From positions 6,009,501-6,073,500 of the forward strand of contig NZ_CP042176.1 in the NCBI RefSeq assembly GCF_005937885.2: a stretch of 64,000 bases of DNA, written 5' to 3'. Positions 52,597 through 61,674 of the stretch are shown here, in pieces (position 1 is the stretch's first letter; each line of letters opens with the position of its first letter). The stretch is from Bradyrhizobium sp. KBS0727 (GTDB lineage: Bacteria > Pseudomonadota > Alphaproteobacteria > Rhizobiales > Xanthobacteraceae). The position numbers and the translations under genes were made by a program. The notes below the pieces were generated by a model, which was not told the origin of the DNA, searched no databases, and saw nothing but the letters and a program-made list of their open reading frames with translations.

Positions 52597-52998
52597 ATGA
52601 GCAATATCGCCTATGTCACCATCGGCGCCGTCGACGGCGAGAAATCAGGCGCGTTTTACGATGCGGTCTTCGGCGCCCTCGGCAGCGAACGCAAGGTCGC
52701 GGATGGCGGCTGGATCGGCTATGGCAAGATCGGTCCCGGCAAAACCATCATGGATTGTCACACCGCGGTCTGCCCGCCCTTCGACGGCAAGGAAGCCCGC
52801 GCCGGCAACGGCATCATGATCGCCTATCAGGGCAAATCGCCCGATGAGGTGAAGACCGCCCATGCCGCCGGGCTCCAGAACGGCGGCTCCGACGAGGGCG
52901 CGCCGGGCTTCCGGCCGCCGGAAGCACAGAAGGGCTTTTATGCCGCCTATTTGCGCGATCCCACCGGCAACAAGCTTTGCGTCTTTTGCGTCGCGTGA
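52597..52998 (+). CDS. VOC-family (glyoxalase-like) protein
   Basis: A 133-residue single-domain protein of the vicinal-oxygen-chelate fold, with VTIGAVDGEKSGAFYDAVFG, GNGIMIAYQGKSPDEVKTAH and a final YLRDPTGNKLCVFC, the usual metal-site end. The exact reaction is unknown. A GGGAGAC precedes the ATG. It is divergent from the monooxygenase gene with a 212-bp gap. Confidence 0.88.
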   Translation: MSNIAYVTIGAVDGEKSGAFYDAVFGALGSERKVADGGWIGYGKIGPGKTIMDCHTAVCPPFDGKEARAGNGIMIAYQGKSPDEVKTAHAAGLQNGGSDEGAPGFRPPEAQKGFYAAYLRDPTGNKLCVFCVA

Positions 52999-53049
52999 TC
53001 GTTGTGAGTATCGCGGATTTTCCCGCCGATCGGCTCAGGGATGACCGTG

Positions 53050-53823
53050 TCAGATGCCCGCGCCGGCATTGATCTGCACGTGCAACTGCTCGACATAGGG
53101 ATCCCTGATGTCGAGCGCTTCCAGCTGGGTCGCCAGTTGCACGAGATATTCGCGGTTGGTGCCGAGAATACCCTTGCCGCTGGCGATGGTGGCCGCGGTC
53201 TCCGCGAACGACAGTTCGCCGACATAGCTTGGATGCGCGGTGTTGGAGACAAAGGCGAGCGCGGTGATCGGCCCTTGCGGTGTCGTCATCGGCACCATTG
53301 CCGGCGCATAGCCGCCGCGCAGCATCTCGCGGCGCCACAGGATCGCCGACTCCGCATGCACGTCGTCAGCGGCGATGCGAAACGCCAGGCCGCGGCAGCA
53401 GCCTTGCTGCTTTTCGAGCGACAGCATCAACGCCGGATAATCGCGCGACCCACGGCCGAGATCGATCCAGAGCGTGAAGCGGCGCTGATAGCCTTCGAGG
53501 TCGGCAAGCCGGACTTCCGCGAAGTGAAAGCCGGGGTCCCACATCAGCGATCCATAGGAGTAGATCCAGAGATCCTCGCCGCTGTGGTGATCGCCGAGCA
53601 GCGCCAGCCGCGACGCCTCGATCGCTTCATCCGACAGCCGCCAGCTTGCCGGGAGCCCTGCGGCCCGGGCCCGGCTCTCCCACATCGCGAACATCTCCGG
53701 CGTCAGCCGCAGCCGCGATTGCGCCGGCTGCGTCACGCGGTCGCGCAGATCGGGCAGATGAACGAAGGCGTCCGCGGTCACGTCGAACCAGCTCCTGTGC
53801 TTCCGGCATTCGTAATGTGCCAT
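53050..53823 (-). CDS. ChaC-like gamma-glutamylcyclotransferase
   Basis: This 257-residue protein carries the substrate-binding loop IYSYGSLMWDPGFHFAEV and the following LEGYQRRFTLW, GCCRGLAFRIA and ALAFVSNTAHPSY, as in ChaC enzymes that open glutathione to 5-oxoproline and Cys-Gly. The first 70 or so residues (CRKHRSWFDVTADAFVHLPD) are a family-typical N-terminal part. The start is fixed by GAGGTG nine bases before the ATG. A gamma-glutamyltransferase gene lies 2.1 kb away, so both may serve glutathione turnover. Confidence 0.88.
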   Translation of the reverse strand: MAHYECRKHRSWFDVTADAFVHLPDLRDRVTQPAQSRLRLTPEMFAMWESRARAAGLPASWRLSDEAIEASRLALLGDHHSGEDLWIYSYGSLMWDPGFHFAEVRLADLEGYQRRFTLWIDLGRGSRDYPALMLSLEKQQGCCRGLAFRIAADDVHAESAILWRREMLRGGYAPAMVPMTTPQGPITALAFVSNTAHPSYVGELSFAETAATIASGKGILGTNREYLVQLATQLEALDIRDPYVEQLHVQINAGAGI

Positions 53824-53997
53824 TGTTGGCACCTCGCGCCAATTCAAACCACGACCTGCCCGGCATGACTTTACCTCACTGCAGGACTGACTTTAAATCA
53901 TCCAAAGCCATTGTTCGCGGCGCGCCGCGGCGCTATCGATCAAGCAGGCTGCAAGGGAGCGGCCCGACGCGCCTGCCCGCCACTTCCGTGCGCGGTC

Positions 53998-55680
53998 TCA
54001 GGTCTTGCCGAGCCAGAACCGCGTTTCGGTGTCGGCCCATCCCTTTCCGATCCGGTCGCTCAGCCAGGTATCGCTGCGTTTCAGCCCCTTGTCCTTCTGG
54101 CCTTCCGGCGTGTTGCGCCAGGCCTGCCAGCGATACGTGCCGTAGATGCTGACAATGCGCGCGGCGTAGGTGAGCGCCAGTACATTGTCCCCCTGGATGA
54201 TGACGAGATTGTCGTCGTTCTTGGTGCTGGCCCGGGCACTGAAATTGTGGGAGCCGGTCATGACGACCGGATTCTTGCCGGCAGGATCGATCACGATGAC
54301 CTTGCTGTGGACGGCGATCATGAATTTGCCGGTGTTCCTGATTTCGCGTTCCCACCAGTCCGCCGAGGCGTCGATGCCCGCGGGACGGACCACGTCGGCG
54401 ATCTGCTTTCCCTTGAACACCTGCTGTTCGCCGTTGCTGGTGAGAAGCTTCAGCTGGTCTTTCGGACTGTCCTTGCCCTGCGCCGGGAAATTGTTCAGGA
54501 CCCCGCGCACATAAAGCTTGGCATCCTGCGCTTTCTCCAGAATTGGACCCAACAGCCCATCGGGGCCGGGATTGAGCATCAGGCACACCGCGCCGTGCTC
54601 GGCAGCCTTGATCAGTTTTGTCGCCTGCTTCAGGTCGCCGCTCTTGGAGGTCGGCGTGAACCAGACGCTGGCATTGGATTTTGCCACCGTAAAATCCCAC
54701 TCGCGATCGCCGGTTGTCGCGAGCGTCTTTGGGTTCGTGCTGGCGGCCTTGTAAATAATTTTCCAATGCTCGTGAAAGGCGGCGGCGATCTTGGCATCCG
54801 CGATCTCAAGTCCATTGTTATTCTGGGTGCAAAGGCCGGTTCGGGTCCAGTTGGTGCTGCCCGTCCATACGCGTTCGGCATTACCGGCGTCGTCGCAGAA
54901 GACGACGAACTTGTTGTGGGCATAGCGCGCGGGTGCGATCTTGCGACGCACGATGTCAACGTTCGCCTTCTTCAGGACGCCGGCGTTCTGCTCGGTCTCC
55001 TTGGCGGTGGCGTCTGCCTTTCCCGTGCTGTTGCCAAGAACGACATGTGCCTTTGCCTTCATCGCGCAGAGTGCCGCGATCAGTTCGGGATCGTTGAGTT
55101 CGTAGAGCGCGACGAAGACATCCCGCTTCTTGTCCTTGGCCTCGCCGAGCAATTCCAGCAGCCGCGATCCCAATGCACCCTTGAGAAAGTCCCGGATCTT
55201 GTTTCCCTTGGTGGCGATTGCCTTCTCCAGGGTTTGCGCGGATTTCGGGTCGCCGCCAATCGCCCGGGCCAGCCATTGGGCGGAAATTGTCCCTCGGTTG
55301 AACCATGGGGCCAGCGGTCCGCTGGGCTGGGCCGACACGTAGTCCGTCCACCGATCGGGTGCTTTCGCCGCAAGCTTCACTGCCGTCGCGCCGTCCTTGA
55401 GAACGGGCACTACGCCGTAGCGAACGGGCGCCTTGGCCGGCGCCACGAAATCCGTCCAGCTGGTCTTCTGCACCGGCCACTCGGTACTCGGCCGATGTTC
55501 GCCCTGCTTGTGCGCGTTCGCCTGATCTTCGAAGCCGACCCATGTATCGACGATCGTGCTGCCTTTGCCTTTTTCCTGGCGAAACAGCGCGAAACCGAGG
55601 CAATCAGGAATCATCACCGTCACGTCCCAAACGACAAAGATACCGTCCGTCGTCGGGAAGGCCTGAATATTCGAGATCAT
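53998..55680 (-). CDS. Phospholipase D-like protein with two HKD motifs
   Basis: A 560-residue protein of the PLD superfamily. The two catalytic motifs are HNKFVVFCDDAGNAERVW, with TGSTNW, and HSKVIVIDPAGKNPVVMT, with GSHNFS, so both half-sites look intact. The N-terminal 170 or so residues (TTDGIFVVWDVTVMIPDCLG) are a beta-rich domain I do not recognise. There is no signal peptide. I chose the ATG at 55680, behind GGAGGTG; the longer frame from 55869 lacks a ribosome site. The substrate could be phospholipid or nucleic acid. Confidence 0.88.
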   Translation of the reverse strand: MISNIQAFPTTDGIFVVWDVTVMIPDCLGFALFRQEKGKGSTIVDTWVGFEDQANAHKQGEHRPSTEWPVQKTSWTDFVAPAKAPVRYGVVPVLKDGATAVKLAAKAPDRWTDYVSAQPSGPLAPWFNRGTISAQWLARAIGGDPKSAQTLEKAIATKGNKIRDFLKGALGSRLLELLGEAKDKKRDVFVALYELNDPELIAALCAMKAKAHVVLGNSTGKADATAKETEQNAGVLKKANVDIVRRKIAPARYAHNKFVVFCDDAGNAERVWTGSTNWTRTGLCTQNNNGLEIADAKIAAAFHEHWKIIYKAASTNPKTLATTGDREWDFTVAKSNASVWFTPTSKSGDLKQATKLIKAAEHGAVCLMLNPGPDGLLGPILEKAQDAKLYVRGVLNNFPAQGKDSPKDQLKLLTSNGEQQVFKGKQIADVVRPAGIDASADWWEREIRNTGKFMIAVHSKVIVIDPAGKNPVVMTGSHNFSARASTKNDDNLVIIQGDNVLALTYAARIVSIYGTYRWQAWRNTPEGQKDKGLKRSDTWLSDRIGKGWADTETRFWLGKT

Positions 55681-55959
55681 GGGGACACCTCCAAATGAGC
55701 CGTATCGAGAACATCCTGTCAGTATGAATTTCGTCGTCCGTTGCCTGTCACGCCGGCTACGGCTATGCCCCCAAAGCCGCTTCGCCGATACTCTATCAGA
55801 GGAAGCGTGACGTGTGTATTGCAACCTGAATATGACGATACTTCCTGAAAATCGTTTGCTGCTCTGCACATGGCCACGAGGGTGGTGAGGCTATTGGTAT
55901 GTTGTTCCCGGCTTGCTAGGTCTATTCGGTTCCGACCCTATCAAAGCAAGTGAGACCTC

Positions 55960-57552
55960 ATGCGCGACCAGTTTTCCAACACCCAGCAGATCCGCAAATC
56001 CGCGGTGACTTCCAAAGGCGGCATCGTCGCCGCGCAATCGGGCAAGGCCGCGCAGGTCGGCGCCGAGGTGCTGGCCGCCGGCGGCGATTGCGTCGATGCG
56101 GTCATCGCGACCACCTTTGCGCTCGGCGTGCTGGAGCCGTGGATGAGCGGGCTCGGCGGCGGCGGCGCGATGGTGCTCTACCGCGCGCGCGAAGACCGCT
56201 ATGAAGTGATCGATTACGGCATGCGCGCGCCGCGCAGCCTGCGCGTTGAGGATTATCCACTGACCGGCGACGGTGCCGCCTCCGACCTGTTCCCGTGGGC
56301 GCGGGTGAAAGACGACCGCAACCTGCACGGCCCCGGTTCGATCGCGGTGCCCGGCGTGGTCGCCGGCATGGAGGAAGCGCATCGCCGCCACGCCAAACTG
56401 CCGTGGCAGGAATTGCTGGCGCCGAGCATAGCGCTCGCGGGCGAAGGCCTTGGCGTCGACTGGTGGACCACGCTGATGATTGCGAGCTCGGCCGCGGACT
56501 TGCGGCGCTATCCCGCCAGCGCCACCGCCTATCTCGTCGACGGCCTGCCGCCGAATGCGCCATGGGGGATCAAGTCCCATGTCCGCATGCCGCAGGACCG
56601 GCTCAAGGCGACGATGGCGCAGCTGGCCAGCGCCGGCGCGCGCGATTTCTACGAAGGCGATCTGGCCAAGAGCCTCGCCGCCGACATTCAGGCCGCCGGC
56701 GGCGCATTGTCGGTCGAAGACCTCGCGCCGTTCCGCGCTCACCTGCGCGAACCGCTTGATATCCCCTATCGCGGCGGCAAAGTGCTGGCGACGCCGGAAC
56801 TCACTGCCGGGCCGACGTTGTCGCGCACGCTCGGTCTGCTGCAAGACAGTTTGAAGCCCGCGCGCGGCGAACCGGATGCGGCGGCTTACGTCGCCTATGC
56901 GTCAGCGCTGCAGGCAGCCTATCGCGAACGCCTGAAAGACATGGGCGACGCCGACGGCCGCCGCGCGCTCGGCGCCGAAGCACTGGCGCCGGCCTGCACC
57001 ACGCATTTCTCGGCGGTGGACCGCGACGGCAACATGGCCGCGGTGACGCAGACGCTATTGTCGACCTTCGGCTCAAAATTCGTCTCGCCGCAGACCGGCG
57101 TCACCATGAACAACGGCATCATGTGGTTCGACCCGACGCCGGGCACACCCAACTCATTGGCACCCGGCAAGCGCTGCCTGACCAACTATACGCCGGTGCT
57201 GGCGCAGGCCTCCGACGGCAGGCGCGTGGCGATCGGCGCATCCGGCGGCCGCCGCATCCTGCCGGCGGTGACGCAGCTTTTGTCCTTCGTGATGGATTAC
57301 GGCATGGATCTCGATGCCGCGATCCATCAACCGCGCATCGACGCCAGCGAGGGCGCGGTCGTGATCGGCGACATCCGCCTGCCGGCCCCGGTCCGCAACG
57401 AGCTCGGCGCGCGTTTCGACTACGAGGAGGCGCGCATCCAGACCCTGCCGATGAAGTTCGCCTGCCCGAGCGTGGTGCTGCGCGATGGCGTCACCAACAG
57501 CGGCGCCACCGAGCCGTTCCAGCCCTGGAGCGAAGCGGTGGCGGAAGCGTAA
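55960..57552 (+). CDS. ggt: Gamma-glutamyltransferase
   Basis: This is an Ntn-hydrolase that cleaves gamma-glutamyl bonds after self-processing. The 530 residues contain the N-terminal GGIVAAQSGKAAQVGAEVLA, GGGAMVLYRAREDRYEVIDY, and the nucleophile Thr in ACTTHFSAVDRDGN (near 348), followed by GSKFVSPQTGVTMNNGIMWF. There is no signal peptide, so it should be cytoplasmic, like YwrD-type enzymes. The gene is divergent from the PLD gene and convergent with dadA (7 bases). Confidence 0.93.
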   Translation: MRDQFSNTQQIRKSAVTSKGGIVAAQSGKAAQVGAEVLAAGGDCVDAVIATTFALGVLEPWMSGLGGGGAMVLYRAREDRYEVIDYGMRAPRSLRVEDYPLTGDGAASDLFPWARVKDDRNLHGPGSIAVPGVVAGMEEAHRRHAKLPWQELLAPSIALAGEGLGVDWWTTLMIASSAADLRRYPASATAYLVDGLPPNAPWGIKSHVRMPQDRLKATMAQLASAGARDFYEGDLAKSLAADIQAAGGALSVEDLAPFRAHLREPLDIPYRGGKVLATPELTAGPTLSRTLGLLQDSLKPARGEPDAAAYVAYASALQAAYRERLKDMGDADGRRALGAEALAPACTTHFSAVDRDGNMAAVTQTLLSTFGSKFVSPQTGVTMNNGIMWFDPTPGTPNSLAPGKRCLTNYTPVLAQASDGRRVAIGASGGRRILPAVTQLLSFVMDYGMDLDAAIHQPRIDASEGAVVIGDIRLPAPVRNELGARFDYEEARIQTLPMKFACPSVVLRDGVTNSGATEPFQPWSEAVAEA

Positions 57553-57559
57553 GACGGCT

Positions 57560-58825
57560 TTACCCGAACCGGTGCGCGTAGCGATCGATCGTGAGTTCGC
57601 TGGCATCGATGTCGGGCTTGCGGCCGGACAGCATATCCGCCAGCACGCGGGCGGAGCCGCAGGCCATGGTCCAGCCCAGCGTGCCGTGTCCGGTGTTGAG
57701 ATGCAGATTTGAATAGCGCGTGGCGCCGATGACCGGCGGCCCGTCCGGCGTCATCGGCCGCAGCCCGCACCAGAACGTCGCCCTGGAAAGATCACCGCCG
57801 CGTGGAAACATGTCGGTCAAGGAATGATCGAGCGTCGCCCGCCGCGCTAAATCGAGGCTATTGGAATAGCCGGAGATTTCCGCGGTGCCGCCGACGCGGA
57901 TGCGCTTCCCGAGCCGCGTGATCGCGACTTTGTAGCTCTCGTCCATCACGGTCGAGACCGGCGCGCCGTCGGCATCGATAACAGGCACCGTGATCGAATA
58001 GCCCTTCACCGGATAGACCGGCACGTAAACGCCGATCGGCTTGAGCAGACGCGGCGACCAGCTGCCGAGCGCGGCGATGTAGGCATCGGCCTGCAACGTG
58101 CCAGCGCTGGTGACGACGCCGGTTATGTCAGCACCATCGGTCTCCAGCCGCTCAATACCGGTGTTGAATTTGAACTGGACGCCAAGCTTGGCGGCCTCGG
58201 CGGCGAGCGCGTCGGTGAACATGTGGCAGTCGCCAGTTTCGTCCTGCGGCAGCCGCATGCCGCCGACGAACTTGTCTTTGACGCCGGCGAGCGCGGGCTC
58301 CGCGGCAATGCAGCCTTCCCGATCGAGCACTTCGTAAGGCACACCGTATTGCTTGAGCACGGCGATATCGCCGCCGGTATGGTCGAGCTGCGCCTGCTTG
58401 CGGAACAGTTGCAGCGTGCCGCGGCTGCGTTCGTCGTAGTGAATGCCGATGTCGTCGCGTAGCGCGCGCAGGCAGTCGCGGCTGTATTCGGCGATCGGGA
58501 TCATCCGGCTCTTGTTGACGGCGTACCGCGCAGACGTGCAGTTGCGCAGCATCTTCAGCATCCAGATCCACATGACAGGATCGAGCTTGGGCCAGATCAC
58601 CAGCGGGCCGTGCCGCATCAACAGCCACTTGATGGCCTTGACCGGCACGCCGGGCCCGGCCCAAGGCGAGGAATAACCGGGCGAAACTTCGCCAGCATTG
58701 GCGAAACTGGTTTCCAGCGCCGGCTTCGGCTGACGGTCGATGACCGTCACCTCATGACCGGACCGCGCCAGATAATAGGCCGTGGTGACGCCGATAACGC
58801 CGCTGCCGAGAACGATGACTTTCAC
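57560..58825 (-). CDS. dadA: D-amino-acid dehydrogenase (small subunit type)
   Basis: This FAD enzyme oxidises D-amino acids to 2-oxo acids, passing electrons to the membrane chain. Its 421 residues start with VKVIVLGSGVIGVTTAYYLA, then ANAGEVSPGYSSPWAGPG and PVYPVKGYSITVPV, and end with the LHLNTGHGTLGWTMACGSAR block. It uses a GTG start at 58825 with GGAG ten bases upstream; the longer frame begins in the aminotransferase gene. No alanine racemase gene is adjacent. It probably works with the omega-aminotransferase gene next door in amino-acid use. Confidence 0.92.
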   Translation of the reverse strand: MKVIVLGSGVIGVTTAYYLARSGHEVTVIDRQPKPALETSFANAGEVSPGYSSPWAGPGVPVKAIKWLLMRHGPLVIWPKLDPVMWIWMLKMLRNCTSARYAVNKSRMIPIAEYSRDCLRALRDDIGIHYDERSRGTLQLFRKQAQLDHTGGDIAVLKQYGVPYEVLDREGCIAAEPALAGVKDKFVGGMRLPQDETGDCHMFTDALAAEAAKLGVQFKFNTGIERLETDGADITGVVTSAGTLQADAYIAALGSWSPRLLKPIGVYVPVYPVKGYSITVPVIDADGAPVSTVMDESYKVAITRLGKRIRVGGTAEISGYSNSLDLARRATLDHSLTDMFPRGGDLSRATFWCGLRPMTPDGPPVIGATRYSNLHLNTGHGTLGWTMACGSARVLADMLSGRKPDIDASELTIDRYAHRFG

Positions 58826-58890
58826 GATAGACTTGCTCCAATACAGCACCGCCGGCATTTCATTTGCCGGCGGTTCTTGTCGAGCAAGGA

Positions 58891-60219
58891 TCAGGCCACG
58901 CGCTTGATGGCGTCGCCGAGGATCGAGACCATCTCGTCGATATGGCTGCGCTCGACGATCAAGGGCGGCGACACCGCGACCGCATCGCCGCTCTGGCGGA
59001 AGTAAAGACCGCGGTTGAAGCAATCGACCATCAGCTCATAGCCGCGCGCGCCCGGCGCATCCTTGCGCGGCGCGAGCTCGACCGCGCCCATCAGGCCGAC
59101 GTTGCGGATGTCGATCACGTTCGGCAGGCCCTTGAGCTGATGCAGCGCATCGCGCCAGTAGTCGGCCATCGAGGCACCGCGCGTCAGCAATCCCTCGTCC
59201 TTGTAGATATCGAGCGTCGCGAGGCCGGCGGCGCAGGCCACCGGATGCGCGGAGTACGTGTAGCCGTGGAACAGCTCCATCGCGTTTTCCGGGCCAACCA
59301 TCAAGCCGTCGTGGACCTTGCGGCTGCAGAACACGGCACCCATCGGCACAGTGCCGTTGGTGATGCCCTTCGCGGTCGTCATCAGGTCGGGCGTGACGCC
59401 GAAATAATTGGCGGCGAACGGCGTGCCGAGCCGGCCGAAGCCGGTGATGACTTCGTCGAAAATCAGGAGAATGCCGTGCTTGTCGCACAACTGGCGCAAG
59501 CGCTGCAGGTAGCCTTGCGGCGGCGGCAGCACGCCGGTCGAGCCCGGCACCGGTTCGACGATGACGGCGGCGATGGTCTCCGCGCCATGAAGATTAACCA
59601 GCCGTTCGAGATCGTCGGCGAGTTCGGCGCCGTGGGCCGGCAGATCCTTCGAGAAGGCGTTGCGCGCGAGGTCGTAGGTGTGGCCGATGTGATCGACGCC
59701 GGGCAGATGCGTCGCGAACGCACGGCGGTTGTTCACCATGCCGCCGACCGACATGCCGCCGAAGCCGACGCCGTGATAGCCGCGCTCACGGCCGAGCAGG
59801 CGCGTGCGGGTCGGCTGACCGGCGGCGCGCTGATAGGCCAGCGCAATCTTCAGCGCCGTGTCGACCGATTCCGAACCCGAATTGGTAAAGAAAATGCGGT
59901 CGAGTCCTTTTGGCGCGATCGCCGCGAGCCGTTCGGCGAAATCGAACGCGATCGGATGGCCCATATTGAACGACGGCGCGAAGTCGAGATTCATCAGCTG
60001 CTTTTCGACGGCGGCGGCGATCTCGCGGCGACCGTGGCCGGCGTTGACGCACCACAGGCCGGCCGAACCGTCGATCACCTTGCGGCCGTCGACGGTGGTG
60101 TAGTGCATGCCCTCGGCGGAGGCGAACAGGCGGGGAGCGGCCTTGAACTGCCGGTTGGCCGTGAATGGCATCCAGAACGCGTCGGTTTGCAGGGTGTTCG
60201 GAATCTGATGAAGGGTCAC
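58891..60219 (-). CDS. Class III omega-amino-acid:pyruvate aminotransferase
   Basis: This PLP enzyme transfers an omega-amino group (beta-alanine or a polyamine-type donor) to pyruvate. It has 442 residues from a GTG start at 60219 behind AAGGAG. Visible motifs are FFTNSGSESVDTALKIALAY, HGVGFGGMSVGG, the PLP Asp in LLIFDEVITGFGRLG, and the Schiff-base Lys in MTTAKGITNGTVPMGA. It is divergent from the XRE-cupin regulator gene over 155 bp, which suggests control by that regulator. Confidence 0.93.
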   Translation of the reverse strand: MTLHQIPNTLQTDAFWMPFTANRQFKAAPRLFASAEGMHYTTVDGRKVIDGSAGLWCVNAGHGRREIAAAVEKQLMNLDFAPSFNMGHPIAFDFAERLAAIAPKGLDRIFFTNSGSESVDTALKIALAYQRAAGQPTRTRLLGRERGYHGVGFGGMSVGGMVNNRRAFATHLPGVDHIGHTYDLARNAFSKDLPAHGAELADDLERLVNLHGAETIAAVIVEPVPGSTGVLPPPQGYLQRLRQLCDKHGILLIFDEVITGFGRLGTPFAANYFGVTPDLMTTAKGITNGTVPMGAVFCSRKVHDGLMVGPENAMELFHGYTYSAHPVACAAGLATLDIYKDEGLLTRGASMADYWRDALHQLKGLPNVIDIRNVGLMGAVELAPRKDAPGARGYELMVDCFNRGLYFRQSGDAVAVSPPLIVERSHIDEMVSILGDAIKRVA

Positions 60220-60242
60220 GGCCTGGCTCCTTTGCTGGCAGC

Positions 60243-60362
60243 TTGCAGGTGCTAGCCGGACCACGGTTGAGAAGGCGCAACAAGTCCTTTTCTGCGCTCC
60301 TGCAACCCATTGATTTTATTGATCCCGTGAGGTCATATTTGTTCGATCCGAAACACCTGCAA
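60243..60362. promoter_or_regulatory. Shared promoter region with repeated CCTGCAA sites
   Basis: Between the aminotransferase and XRE-cupin genes, TTGCAGGTG (60243-60251) and its exact inverse CACCTGCAA (60354-60362) bracket the gap, and a third CCTGCAA lies near 60298-60304. The spacing suits a dimeric or looping regulator; binding is inferred. Confidence 0.5.
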
Positions 60363-60374
60363 CAGGGATTTGCG

Positions 60375-60923
60375 ATGAGCGTCGATATCGGTGGGCAACT
60401 GCGCTTCGTCCGGAGCCGTCACAAGCTGTCGCAACGCGAGCTGGCGAAGCGCTCGGGCGTGACCAATTCGACGATCTCGCTGATCGAATCCAACCAGATG
60501 AATCCGTCCGTCGGCGCGCTCAAGCGCATCCTCGACGGCATTCCGATGGGGCTGGCGGAATTCTTCGCCATCGAACCGGAACGGCCGCGCAAGGCCTTCT
60601 ACCGCTCCGACGAACTGACCGAAATCGGCAAGAAGCCGATCTCGTACCGCCAGGTCGGCGACAATCTGTTCGGCCGCACCTTGCAAATTCTGAAGGAACG
60701 CTACGAGCCGGGCAGCGATACCGGCCGGGTGCCGCTGACCCACGAAGGCGAGGAAGGCGGCATCGTGGTCTCGGGCCGGCTCGAGGTCACCGTCGACGAC
60801 GAGCGCCGCATCCTCGATCCCGGCGACGCCTATTATTTCGAAAGCCGCCGCCCGCACCGGTTCCGCTGCGTCGGCGCCAAACCCTGCGAAGTCATCAGCG
60901 CCTGCACGCCGCCGACGTTTTGA
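60375..60923 (+). CDS. XRE-cupin transcriptional regulator (PuuR-like)
   Basis: A 182-residue regulator with an N-terminal helix-turn-helix (QLRFVRSRHKLSQRELAKRS then GVTNSTISLIESNQMNPSV, about 8-62) and a C-terminal cupin domain (HEGEEGGIVVSGRLEVTVDD, LDPGDAYYFESRRPHRFR). Such proteins often sense amino acids or polyamines and control divergent catabolic genes. The start at 60375 was chosen where the HTH begins. Confidence 0.92.
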   Translation: MSVDIGGQLRFVRSRHKLSQRELAKRSGVTNSTISLIESNQMNPSVGALKRILDGIPMGLAEFFAIEPERPRKAFYRSDELTEIGKKPISYRQVGDNLFGRTLQILKERYEPGSDTGRVPLTHEGEEGGIVVSGRLEVTVDDERRILDPGDAYYFESRRPHRFRCVGAKPCEVISACTPPTF

Positions 60924-60944
60924 GGCGATGCGCAGGACGCGGCT

Positions 60945-61556
60945 TCACTTCGGCAGTGCAGCCGAAAGCACCAGTTCGAGTTCCTGCCTGACGTCGTCGA
61001 GCGGCTGCGCACTGCGCGCGGCGCGACACATCGCGACCGTCCCCTCCACCGACGCGATCACGAGCGCCGCCAGCCGCCGGGCGCGCGCGGGCGCCACGCC
61101 CTCATGGCGCAGCGCCGTGGACATGATCCGCTGCCAGTCGGCAAATACCCCGTCGGCAAGATCGAGCAGATGCTGTTGCGCGGCTTCGTCCGGCTCGCCG
61201 TCCTTTTCCGTCGCATCGTTGATATATTGCTCGACCGCCACCGCGAGCACCGGACAACCGGCTTCGAACTTCGAACGCTCCAGCGTCTGACGCCACAGGG
61301 CGATAAAGGCGCGAAGGCCGGCAATGGCACCGCGCGACCGGGTCAGGTGCTCAAGCGGTCCGCTGACCTGCGCGCCGGCGAAGACCAGCGCGTCCGCGAT
61401 CAGTTGTTGCTTGCCGCGTGGGAAATGATGGCCGATCGACCCCCGCGGCGTACCGGTATGGCGGACCACTTCGCGCAGGCTCGTGGCATTGACGCCGCGC
61501 CGGCTCACCAGGTCGGCGGCGCCGGCCACCATCTTGGCGCGGGTATCGGACGTCAT
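60945..61556 (-). CDS. TetR-family regulator (LmrA/YxaF subgroup)
   Basis: A 203-residue repressor with an N-terminal HTH (TRAKMVAGAADLVSRRGVNA then TSLREVVRHTGTPRGSIGHH, with FPRGKQQL) and a C-terminal ligand domain of the LmrA/YxaF kind (IALWRQTLERSKFEAGCPVL). The start has AAGGA seven bases upstream. It is divergent from the tautomerase operon, and two tandem operator-like sequences lie between, so it probably controls both. Confidence 0.92.
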   Translation of the reverse strand: MTSDTRAKMVAGAADLVSRRGVNATSLREVVRHTGTPRGSIGHHFPRGKQQLIADALVFAGAQVSGPLEHLTRSRGAIAGLRAFIALWRQTLERSKFEAGCPVLAVAVEQYINDATEKDGEPDEAAQQHLLDLADGVFADWQRIMSTALRHEGVAPARARRLAALVIASVEGTVAMCRAARSAQPLDDVRQELELVLSAALPK

Positions 61557-61584
61557 CGCTAAATCCTTTTCGGTTTGATGCCCC

Positions 61585-61645
61585 ATTCTAGAATATGACG
61601 CTTGACATAGCCAGTCCAATCTAGATTATGCCACATGTCATAGTC
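61585..61645. promoter_or_regulatory. Tandem operator-like direct repeat for the TetR regulator
   Basis: Two 28-bp copies, 61585-61612 and 61618-61645, repeat with a 33-bp period and match at about 20 of 28 positions. Each begins with a palindrome (ATTCTAGAAT, then AATCTAGATT), followed by TATG and ending CATAG. Three helical turns between centres put them on the same DNA face. Confidence 0.75.
61602..61629 (+). promoter_or_regulatory. Predicted sigma70-type promoter of the tautomerase operon
   Basis: TTGACA (61602-61607) and GATTAT (61624-61629) are 16 bases apart. The -10 box overlaps the second palindrome, so a bound repressor would block polymerase. Confidence 0.55.
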
Positions 61646-61674
61646 GACAACATGGCCGGCAAGAGGGGGGCGCG

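Noticed and set aside
58864..60255. A 463-codon frame antisense to the aminotransferase gene
   Set aside because: The sense strand encodes a full PLP enzyme with catalytic Lys; the antisense product is His/Arg/Ala-rich noise.
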